A stretch of 64,000 nucleotides of DNA from Pezicula radicicola (taxonomy: Eukaryota; Ascomycota; Leotiomycetes; Helotiales; Dermateaceae). Made by a program: the position numbers and the translations under genes. Of the stretch, positions 48,001 to 59,620 are shown piece by piece; within the stretch, counting starts at the first letter, position 1; every line of letters starts with the position of its first letter. Under the pieces are notes generated by a model. It worked only from the letters and a program-made list of their open reading frames with translations, was not told the DNA's origin and searched no databases. The stretch spans positions 502,439 through 566,438 of the forward strand of contig PDUO01000032.1 in assembly GCA_003008705.1 (NCBI GenBank), written 5' to 3'.

Positions 48001-50500
48001 AAATATGTATTCATTTGATCTATATCTTGGATGTATAGTAAAAACGGAGTTAATGTATCTGTGACATAAGCAGTGACTGGGCTAATTGGGGTCTGTATAG
48101 TAATTATTCCTATTGATGTTGTTGATCCCTTTCTAAACTTGATAATATTATTATTTACTTTTGTATAGTTAAGTCGAATAGTTGGATCAAGCTTTTATAA
48201 TATAATAAACTGTTATTCCCCAATTGTCGAAACTCCTGATGCTCCCGTGTCTGGTATTATTCCTTGGAAGATACTTGACGACTATCTATGATTATATACA
48301 AAGGCGTCTATATTGTACGGAATATACTTCTGTCTTAAATCCTCTCTTGTTATAATATAAGTAGTAGACTGGTCCTCTAATTTAGTGACTATTTGTGTTC
48401 TGTCTACTTCACTAAGTTCTGTTGTGAAGACCTGATATGGTACATTAGTAATTGAGGTTGTTATATATATGTTAGAGACTAAGGGTTGGTCCTTGTCCCT
48501 ATCTTCTTTGTCTTTGTATAAAGTATATAGTATTCCTTCATAGTCACAGAGAAATTATTGGAGCTCCTCTATATCCATGATTCCATACTCTATAACTAGT
48601 TATTCCTTGAACTTTCTATATACCTTCGTACGTTCTTCTTCAGTATACTTCGTAGACCAATATCCCGGTCTTTTATATATATAGTATTTCTTGTCTAATT
48701 CTCCTTGGAAATTCCGGTTCCTTTAGTAATTCCCTGGTAAATTTCCTCCTTTACTGCTGTTTCCACGAAAGTCTTGGTTTGTACAGGGTGGATATCTTGA
48801 TCATTGGCCTCTGTAGGTTCTATCCGTCCAGTTTTATTCCACCTTGTAGTCCTCTTCTCTACCTTGATAAAAAGAAGATTGTTTAGTTTGTACTTTAGTA
48901 CCAACTGTAGTACGTAGTTCAGTATATAGTCCTTTGAAAGTCATTGATGGTTTAAATAGTATATAGCTACACTCCTCAATATCCTGGTAAGCATTAAGTA
49001 CTTGGTCTCAAAGGCTATATTCATTTTGGTACTCGTTCAGTAATCCTCGTTATACCGTACAAAGTTTATCAAAGAGTATTTCAAGGTATTTAAGTCTTGA
49101 CTAGTCGGGGTATTTCTGGATAATAGTTCCAAGCTTTGTGTCTCTCCATTCCGTAAGATACAGCTACCTTTTCTCCTCCGTCTCGAAGTGTATCTTCGTT
49201 ATACGGATCATTTCAGTAAAGCTATATCTTCGTCCGGAGATCTTGTCATAGTAGAATTCAGAAGCTTTATTCTTAAGTATTATAGAAAATATAAGGTGGT
49301 ATCTATCTTTGTCTAATCTAATTTTTATACAACAATTATAGAAGACCTGTAATTTAACATCAAGAATATTGTATGTATTTCCTCCGTACTTCTGATCATT
49401 GTTACTATAGATCTTTATTAGATCTATAAGCAACTTTGCTGTCCTTTGTTGAAATTGTATATTATCGGGATTTTGAGTTTATTCTGGAGTTAGGTTATTA
49501 AATTGAAGATTTTGCGGCTGTATCCTTGTTTCTAGAGGTGGTGGAGTTATAAATGAACGTTGTGGAGTTGTGAATTGACGATATAGTTCGTACAGAGTTC
49601 TTTCTTATGTCTGTTGCTCAATTATTGGGTTTGGACCGTTGTACTGAGTAGTCGTAGGTGTGAGTCGAGATTGGGTTTGTGTCTCGGGATCGAGATATGA
49701 AACTTCTCTATTATCCCTCTCCCTTGTACGGAGCTCGTACTCCCGTTGGTTTTCCTCTATCTCGACTATTTACTATACTCTATCTCTTTGGTCCTGTACT
49801 TGTATATATATCCTCCCCTCATCCTTGAGTAATTATCGAAACCTTGATATAAACTCTTCGTCGTATACCTGAACAATTGTTTCCACTTCCTCCCTTGTCT
49901 ACTTATGTTATTCCTCCTCTTGTAATACCTCTAGTAATGTTGTAATATACATTGTAGACCTTGTCCTCTTTTTAATCCAAACTCCATGTTTTAGTAGAAA
50001 TGTACGGAGATGAATAATTACCTCTCGAGATGCCTTCTGGAATAATTCGGCTGACTATTTATAAAAAGTATCCTGAAAATCCTCCTATAATACATTGTCC
50101 TTGACATTGTTCCTCTCCTAAACTACAATTGTATAAAGAATGTATGTATTTGTACGAAGCGTAGCGCTGGCCTTGTCCTTGTCCTCTGTATCTACCCTAA
50201 ACTTTCCTCCCCAGAGATTAGAGTTAATCTCGTATATAGTAATAGGTGGTATAATCATCTTATCTGTATAGAAGTCGTCTTCGAAGAGTAGCGTAAGTTC
50301 CTAATCAAAGTCTTCCCCTGGTTTTGATATCTTCCAAAGTGTCTCTAAGTAGTAGCGTAAGTTCCTACTTATGATTTTAATATCTATTAGTATAAAATAT
50401 ATAAGCTGGTTTTCTTAAAGAGTAGTGTAAGTTCCTAATTAAGATCCTTCTCTCGTATGTATATCTCTTCTAATAAGGCTACCTTTCTGATCTACGGTTT
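45060..50500 (-). pseudogene. Copia Gag-Pol polyprotein, interrupted by RIP-type stops
   Basis: In coding order on the minus strand: a Gag piece at 49433-49164 (MLIDLIKIYSNNDQ..., with ASEFYYDKISGR); a zinc-knuckle remnant at about 48700-48667 (KKYYIYKRPGYWSTK, its Cys apparently turned to Tyr); the protease active site DTGASGVSTIG at about 48260-48230; GAG-pre-integrase at 48014-47772 (LHRRFRHPSAQRLK); integrase at 47765-47541 (FNYSVLVDIIYLDGKPV); reverse transcriptase at about 46900-45950; and RNase H at about 45780-45080, with YTDSYSLYKCLVKLG and DNPADTMTKSNPN. The frame is broken by TAG/TAA stops and C-to-Y, D-to-N type changes, so it is not functional. Short plus-strand frames here (45109-45435, 45934-46245, 47047-47232) are shadows. 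Confidence 0.85.
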
Positions 50501-50550
50501 TCTATAAATTCATATATAGAACGTCGTGGTTATAGTTAACCACTGATTAG

Positions 50551-50756
50551 TATCGGTCGAACTAGGGGATATAGTTCAACGGTATATATATACTAAATAG
50601 TAATATCTCTGTATTACTATAGTCTATTTATTGTATTGAATTGTTCGTATTCTTCTATTCTATCTACAATGTATAAAGTTATACTCTACCCTGAAACAGA
50701 GTATAGACTACTATATAACCGTGCGGATACGGCTGAAATAAACTATTATTCCAACA
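50551..50756 (-). repeat. 5' LTR of the 7.5-kb copia element
   Basis: 206 bp, starts TATCGGTCGAACTAGGGG (TG turned to TA by a RIP-type change) and ends ATTATTCCAACA. The GTTAT duplication follows. This LTR would promote minus-strand transcription. Confidence 0.92.
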
Positions 50757-50761
50757 GTTAT

Positions 50762-53700
50762 CTTATTAAATAAAAGAAGATAAGATAATATCTAACTTAG
50801 TTATCTTAAGATATAAAGAACTTATAATAATAAAGCTCTTATCTTATTAATAAATTAAAACCTTTAAGATCTTAAGAGATCTCTCCTTAACCTATAACTA
50901 TAAGGAAAATTTAAGTTTATTTAGATTAAAATTATTTATAATACTCTTAAGTATAGTAAACTAACTAAGCTAGCCTAGAAGAATAATATCTAATAAACTA
51001 AGTTCTTTATTATTATATATATTATTAGATTTATTATAAGTTAATTATCTAACTCTACCTCTACTAAAAGCCTTTTAGAAAAGCTTTAGATTAAGATATT
51101 TAAGATTCCTAATATATATCTACTAGTCTTAAAAGTATAAGAGGTTTAGGATACTATTAAAGTTTAAGACTAGAGAGAGAGGGGGGTTATTAGTCTCTTA
51201 CTAGAAGATATATATAATAAGGGAGTAAGAGTTATATAAGGTATATATAGATTAATAGAATTAGATTAATATAGGCTAATATAGTTACTATTTAAGTAAG
51301 AGGGTATAGAACTATATAAAGTTTAAATAATTAATATATAAAATAAACTAGATAAGAGAGAAACTTATAGAAAATAATTAGTAATATAAACTATATCCTT
51401 CTTATTACTAGTTATCTTCTAACTTAGTAAACTATCTAATATTACTATAGTTCTTCTATTAGATAGTTTATAATTATAAGCTATTATAGTAATATAGTTA
51501 TAATAAAGTAAAAGAATTAAAGTAATAAAAGAAGAATATAAATAGTTTTTAAAAGAAATAATAGTTAAGAAAGAAAGAAGTATATAAAGAGTAAAAACTA
51601 ATATTCTAAAGATAAAAATAATATAAGATAATATATAAAATAGTAAATAATAATATAGAGTTAAATAACCCTTACTCTAAGTATATTAGTATACTTATAA
51701 GAAATATCTAAAAGAGAAAGAAAAGTAATATATTATATATTTAATAGAATAAGTTTAACTATAAGATAGATATAATATATAAAATAAAATAAAAAATAAT
51801 ACTTAGATTTAAGAGAACTACTCTATAAAGTTATAAAGCTCTATAGATTATATTAAGAATTAGTTAAACTCTTTTATAGATTAATTATCTATTATTCTAA
51901 AGCTTTAAGTTAGGATAGTTTAATCTAGAGATCTAGATAAAGGGTAAATAAAATATCTTTAAGTATAATTAGTTCTTATAACTAAACTCTAAATAATAAT
52001 TTAACTCTACTAAGTTAAATATTAATAGAGGTCTATTTACTATATTAGTTAATACTATACTACTTACTAAAGAGGAGATCTAGAATAAGTTTATTAAATA
52101 TACTACCCTAGCTTTTATAATTAGTAAAAGTAAATCTAAGTATTAATAGAATCTAATATTAATAAAATAATAATCCTAGTATATTTAGGATTTAACTACT
52201 TATCTATACTAAAAAGATAGAGATAAGACTATTAGGAATATTAGAAAATAATAAGTTATAATTATATATAAGTTAAATAAGAATATATATAAAAGGAGTA
52301 GTATATAGTATAAACTAATTATTAAGTTCTATTTATAAAGCTATTAATATAGTTAGTAAATAAAGACTCTAAGAACTTTCTTTATATATATATCTTATAT
52401 ACTAGTATCTAAGATAACTTCCTTAGTAATATCTCTTATATTATTAACTAGGCTAGTATATATATTTATATTCTATTAGAGTATAATAGATATACCCTTT
52501 ATAAAGGTAAAGAAGCTAGATTCTTTTAGATACCCCTCTTTACTAACCTAGTATATTATTCTAAGTAGTATAAGAGAGTTTAAATTTATACTTATTAGTA
52601 TATTATATCTAGTAGGAAAGAAGTAGATCTTTTAATCTTATTTCTTAGTAAATACTTAGAGATATAGTAGATTAACCTCCTTATAGATATAGTTAAGTTA
52701 TATAATAACTCTCTTAAGTAGTATCTCTCTATTAGTAATTTTATTCTCTATAGTATATAAATTAAGAGTAGTAATATTATCTTTTATTAAAGTAATAAAC
52801 TATACTCTTTATAGGAGATCTTAGAATACTAAATCTTTTATCTAATATATCTACTCTATAAGGAATATTATATAAGTAAAATAACTTTAGATAAACCTCT
52901 TTAATTATAAGTTAATAATATTATTAATAGTCTAGCTCTATATAGTATAACTATAGACTAGTTTAAACTAGTTAAAATCCTCTAGAAATATAATAATAGA
53001 TAGTTTATTAAAGACTATATTAGATACTTAGTTTAGATTCTAAATAGTATTATACTAGTTATTAATCTAGATTAGATTCTTAAGACTAATTATACTAATT
53101 TTATTAAGGATAAAGATATTCTTATAAGAGAGTTTTAACCTTATTACTTAATATACTAGTTAGTTTCTATTCTTATTATATCTAAGGGTAGAGTAGTAAG
53201 TAATATTATTAATATTTATAATAGTTATATTAGTTAAAGTAATAAATAGAATATTATTATATCTTTATATTATTAAGAGACTAAATATAAGAGTCTTAAT
53301 AAGGTATATCTTATTAACTCTACTAATACTACTAAGGTAGAGTAAGAACTAATTATAGATAGAACTAATTTAAATAAGATATAAAATCTAAAAGATTAAA
53401 GCTTTAATAATTATCTATTATTTTTTATTTAAAGAGTACTAGCTAGTAACTAGAGTTAGTAAATTATTAATAGATAGATTAACTTTAAATAAAGTTTATA
53501 AGTATTATAAAGATACTATAGATTCTATATTATATCTAAGAACTAAGATAAGAGTAACTCCTAGATTATTTATATTAAATTAAAAAGAGATATTAGTATT
53601 ATTATTAGTATTATTAAGTTTTAACTAGTCTTAATCTTTAAAAGTCTTTAACTCTCTATACTAAGTCTTAACTAAAGTAGTAGATATAAAATAAATACTA

Positions 53701-56700
53701 AGTAACTAAGGGTTATAAGAAAACTATAATAAAAAGAGGTTATTAATAGTAATATCTAGAAAAGCTAGAGTAGTTTAAAGTAGATTACTCTCTATTAGTC
53801 GAAGTATAATAAAGTTTATATTTATATTAATCTCTTAGTTATTAGTATAGATATTATAGTCTATAGCTTTAAGATAATTATTAAACTCTATACTATACTT
53901 CTTCTTATCTTAATTAATAACTTTCTTACTTTACTAGAGGAGTATAATATTTTCTAATAGTTAGACTAGATAAGAAGAGAGAAATAAGAGGATAAAGTTT
54001 TATATCTAGGTATTTTTATATAGTATAATATAAAGAGATTTAAGATAGTTACTTTAGAGAATCTAAAGTTTATTCTATAAATAAAATAAACTAAGGAGAA
54101 TCTTATATATCTTATCTTAAGTTCTTAGTATAATATTAAGAATATTTATATCCTTCTCTAATATAGAAGTAAAACTACTATATAGAGAGAGGGTCTTTAA
54201 TAACTCTAGAGAGTTAATAAAGATCTAGATATAAGTTATATATAATAAATAAGAAGTATTAAATAAGAAGAGGAATATTTAATTCTTAGTATCTTTAAGT
54301 ATCTATATAAAGATCTAGAATATATATTTATAAAAATATAAATAAATAAGTCTAAACTCTTAGTACTTATAGTTCTTATAGATTAATATATAATAAGTAT
54401 AATTATTAAAGTTAATATATTAATTTATAGAATCTATTATATTATTATTACTAATCTTATTAAATAAGTTATTTAGAACCTTTTATATATTTATCTTAAC
54501 TTAGTAAAAATTAATTATAATAAACTTATTACTCTTTAGAATATATATAGATAGTTATTTAAATAAGAAATAAACTACTACTAGAGTACTAACCTCTATA
54601 TCCCTTATAAAGTAATTATAGACCTTTAATATAAACTTAGATATATTAAATAGTTCTAGTACTAGTAAGTTATTATTCTTAGTAATAACTACTTTAGTTA
54701 TCTTCTAGGTTTTCTTTAGTAGAGTTATAACTAGTACTAGTTAATCTTAATTAATCTAAACTTTAATTATATAGTTTATTATATAGTAGATAATAGTAAG
54801 AACCTTAGAAGATAATATAATAAAGTTAATATTATAATTATACTCTATAGTAGATATAATAATATAGTTATACTTATTTATAAACTAGTAATTCCTCTTT
54901 ATCTAGATATAACCCTCTTCTATAACTATAGTTTCTAGAATAAGTAGTCTTAGAAATAAGAACTTATAAATCTATAAGAGTAAGATTTACTATCTCTTTA
55001 ATTATTAAGTAAATATAAGTAAAGATTTAGTCCTTAAAATCAAGGTCTAACTTTAGTCTCTAATATAGATTTATAGTACTAATACTATTAGTAAACTAGG
55101 TAAACCTATAGAGGTATAGTATTATCTATATTATTAACTTAACTATTCTAAAATAAGAACTTACTATACTAAAGATTCTAGGCTCTCTAGAGAGTATCTT
55201 AAAGAAGTAGATAAAGAAGAAGATAATAATAATATAGAAGAACTAAGTAATAAGACTTAGATTCTTAATTATTAACTAGAGGAGTTTTAACTTAATACCT
55301 AGTTTATCTAGTAAGATCTCTTTACTAGTAAGTTTAACTATAAAGATATTACTAATATCCTTTAGATTTAGTATAAACTAGATAAGTAGGAGTTTAAGAT
55401 AAGTAATCTTATTAAAAATAAGGTTCTTAAACCTTATCTTCTCTCTAAATAACTCTAGATTAAATAATAAGATAATCCTTATATTAGTAATTAGATTATA
55501 AATAATAGAGTTTAAGATCTTCTTTCTATTAATAAACTTCTATACTATATATTAGAGATTATTAGTTAATAGTCTAGAAAGCTTATAAGTAGCTTTAGTT
55601 TAATAGTTATTCTTAATCTAAATATAATTCCTAAAAGAAGCTTATTATATTAATATTAGATTATATAAATAAAATATAAATATATAATATTAAGAGAAAC
55701 TATAAATATTAGAATAATATAATAATTAGAAGTAAATATCTATAGTAAGGAATAATAAAGTATAATATATCTTATAAAGGCCTTAAGAGATATCTCCTCT
55801 AGATAGTCTCTATTTATATTACTAAGGTAACTACTTATACTAAATAGAAATAAAATAGAGAATATAGTTATAAAGTAGTTTAGATTAGTAAAGATACTTA
55901 TTAGAGATAAGTACTATACTATCTTATAAGATATATATAATAGATAAGAGTTATTATTAGATATACTCTTCTTATTATCCTAGATATTAATAGTATTATC
56001 TTCCCCTAGCTTAGAATAATTAAGATCCTACTCTTAGAGGATAGTTTAGAGGTTTACTAAGATAGTAGAGATAGAGTAGAGATTCTAACTATATAGGTTA
56101 GAGAAGAAGGACTAGTTAAGAATACTATTAAACTTAGTATCCTCTATCTCTATATTTAGTTTATTTTTAAAAAGCTTATCTTATAGTAATATAATATAGT
56201 CTTTCTATTTATCTTTAATTAGAGTATTTATTAAATCTAACTTAGAATCTAATATAATAAAGGTATCTCTAATCTCCTAAGGAATATAATAATTAAACTA
56301 AGAGTTTAAGATAAAATAATTAATAACTACTAACTTATAAATAGGATTATTAGTATATAACTATAGTAAGGTATTTATAACCTTTACTTTATTAATAGAA
56401 TAGAACTATATAAGGTTCTCTTCTAATAATAGTACTTTATAATCCTAGCTAATAATAATTATTATATAGTCTTATAACCTTATAACTAGTAAGATCTTTA
56501 AAAGTTTACTTAGATTCTATCTTATAATAATAAAATAACTATAACTTCCTTTATAACTAATCCTACTTTTAGTATCTAAGGTAAGTTTTAAGAAGATACT
56601 AATAATATAAACTTATATTATAAAAGTCTTTTTAATAGTATTAAGATTCTTTAAAGCCTTTAGATAGTCTTAATAAAATAAGTAATTAATAAAGTTACTA

Positions 56701-58485
56701 GCTAAGAGTAAAGAGATAATCTATTTAGTAATTACTAAGTTATAAACTATATATAGACTAATTATATTATCCTTAATAGTATAATAATTAAGGGTTATAT
56801 TCGTCCTCTAGAGAAAGTACTATAGATTACTAGCTTAAAGACTAATACTTACTATCTTATCTTCTTAGAATAGCCTCTTATAAATCCTATATAGTAAATA
56901 CCTTAAGGTATCTAAGATTACCCTCTAGTAATCCCTTATATACCTTATCTAATTATAAGAGATAATCTTCTTTAGAAAATTAACTAAAGCTTACTTTATA
57001 TACTAGTACTCTTTATTAAGGAAAGATAGAAGAATACTATTAAAGGTAGAGATATAACTCTCTAAGAGTGATTTCTATTAGGTATTTTAAGCTTAGAGAG
57101 TAGTCTTATATTATTAAATTACTTATCTACTAGTTTTATTTTATAAACTCTTATACTTATAATATTATTTATCTTATATAGTTCTAGTAACTTATCTCTT
57201 ATTAATCTCTACTCTTATAAGTCTTAGATAACTAAGTACTACTAGTAATCCTAGACTAAAGGGTAATTAATTATTATTTTACCCTTCTCTTAAATATTAT
57301 TTATTTTATTAACTATATATTACTTATTCTAACTCCTTTATTCTAAGCTCTATTAGTTAATACTCTTTTATAATCTATAATTTAACTTAAAGCTCTATTA
57401 TTTAATATACTTCTTTAGTTTAAAATCTTATATAAAGTAGAGTAAGCTTTTACTCTTTTATAAGTTATTCTCTCTCTTCTTACTTTACTATCCTATACTC
57501 TATTACCTCTCTAGGCCCTCTTACCTCTTTAGTCTCTCTTACCTCTCTTATCTTCCTTATCTCCCCTTTCTCCCTAGTCTCCTAGGTTTTCTTTATTTTC
57601 TAAATCTTATAATATAGAATAGTCTATATATATACCTTATCTTATATCTACTAGTTAGAGTAGTATTATTAATCTTATTAATTATAAACTAGCTTCTTTT
57701 TTTTAAGCTCTATTATTCTTACTAATCTCTACTCTCTTACTAGTTAGTAGTCTTTTATATTTTAAGTTCTTCTAGCCTTAGTAATAGTTTTCTAATATAG
57801 AAGATCTTAGATAGTATCCTTAGTTCTTTTTTATCTCTCTATCTAGTATTACTAATACTATTAGTTATATAATACTTATTTCTACTCCCTCTCTTATACT
57901 ATAAGTTTAAGTACTTAAATCTTTATATATTATTATTTAATTCTTATAACTAGTTTACTTTTACCTTATATTATAGAAACTAAAACTAGTTTATTTTACT
58001 AGTTATAAGGTAAAGAACTAGAATTTATAAGTAAAAGAGAGATATTATTATAAATACTTTTATATTATATTATTAATATAATAAGAGAGTTTTTAATAAT
58101 AAAAGAAAAATTATTATTATAGAATTAATATAATAATAGATATATTAAAATAAAACTATTATAAAACTAAGATATCTAAGAAGGGTAAAGATTTATAAAC
58201 TACTTATAAGAAATTATTACTAATTATAAATAAACTAAACTATATAATAGTATATATATAACTATTATATTTATATATATTTAATAAAAAAAGAAATATT
58301 AAAATAAAAGAGTATAATATATAAGAGAAGAGTATATAAGTAGATAAGATATATAACTTATTTAATAATTAATTAGAGAAAATATTTTTTTAAAGCTAGT
58401 ATACTCTCTTATCTTTAAAAGAATCTTCTTATTTTAAATTATATTTAAAATTTTAAAGATATTTTTTCTTTCTAGTTATTAATTA
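50762..58485. other. 7.7-kb RIP-degraded AT tract
   Basis: No intact frame. On the minus strand at about 57400-57650 an E/R/K-rich relic segment can be read (a polypyrimidine run on the plus strand). No family could be assigned to any part. Before the copia insertion at GTTAT this tract was continuous with 42807-43291. Confidence 0.8.
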
Positions 58486-58925
58486 ATATACTTTATAATA
58501 AAATAAAATATAAATACTTTAAGTTTAAATAATTAAAAATCTATAAATATATAAAAATTTTTATTTATTTTTATTTTAGTTATATTATATACTTCTTTTA
58601 AATACTCTTAATTTATTAATTCTAAAATTATAACTATATTATTACTATCTCTTTAAATTTATAAAAAATCTTTCTTTAATACTATAATAAACTCTTTAAC
58701 TTATAATATTATTATTAATCTTTTTTTATCTTTTAAACTTATAAAATAATTAAATATAAATATTTTAATTTTATTATAATACTAAAAAGTTATTATTACT
58801 CTTATAATAACTAGAGTATACTCTATTATATAATATTACTATATAAACTAATATCTTCTCTAATTAAGTAATTAATAATCTTAATTAATAATAGTATAAT
58901 TATAATAATTTTAATAAAATTATAT
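58486..58925. repeat. Dispersed repeat 'E', copy 3, fully RIPped
   Basis: It aligns with 31254-31680 in the same orientation. For example ACTCCTAACCTATTAATTCTG at copy 2 reads ACTCTTAATTTATTAATTCTA here. Nearly every difference is C-to-T or G-to-A. This gives a direct internal measure of RIP in this genome. Confidence 0.82.
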
Positions 58926-59620
58926 ATAAGAATTTATAACTATTAACTTAGAGATTATTTATTTAAAGTTATAATCTTATAGTCTAAGATATTAATATCT
59001 TTTAATAATATTATTATTATTAATATATAAACTTTTTATATAGTAATTATTAATTACTATATTATATAATTTAAAAGTAAATTAAATTAAAGCTTCTTTT
59101 AGAAAATACTAAAAGATAAATAGTAATTTTAAATAATATAAAGTTATAAAAAGATAATTCCTTAAGATCTTTTAAAAAAGAGAGTATTCTTATAATTTTA
59201 TATAGTATAAAGCTTTACTCTTTTTTATAGTAAAAGAATAAAATCCTACTAGATAAATATTATAATATTTAATAATACTCTTATTCTAGTATCTAAATTA
59301 CTTTCTTATAATTAGAAATAAGAGCTAGAGATAGTTTACTTACTTTCAGGTAAGAAGCTATAGATATAACCGAGTTAGAGTAGCCCTCGCGTGTTTACAG
59401 TCCGAGGGTATAGATATATATTTTCACTTATAATATTATCCTAGATATTTCTTACTCTACCTACCATGTACGTAATGTTGTAAGAGAAGATACCGTATCA
59501 GGGTGGTCTATGCCAAGTATTTTCTCTTGTAAACGGACACATGTAACTATTAGTTCAAGACTCTTATCATACCGGTCTTGATTTTTCCAGGTCTAAGCTC
59601 GTAAGCGTGTCGGGGCACTC
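58926..59620. other. AT tract passing into GC-balanced DNA at about 59340
   Basis: No gene. From 59340 the composition changes sharply. The stretch 59400-59540 (around ACCATGTACGTAATGTTG) faintly resembles part of the copia LTR at 43400, possibly a degraded solo LTR of a related family. This is not secure. Confidence 0.35.

Larger units (their letters stand above)
43292..50756 (-). mobile_element. Full-length Ty1-copia retrotransposon, 7.5 kb, minus strand
   Basis: Two 206-bp LTRs (43292-43497, 50551-50756) lie in direct orientation, and the 5-bp target duplication GTTAT is at 43287-43291 and 50757-50761. Read on the minus strand the interior gives Gag with a zinc knuckle, protease, GAG-pre-integrase, integrase, reverse transcriptase and RNase H, which is the copia order. 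It sits inside older RIP-degraded DNA but is itself only moderately damaged, so it inserted later. An antisense gene occupies the space between RNase H and the 3' LTR. Confidence 0.92.
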
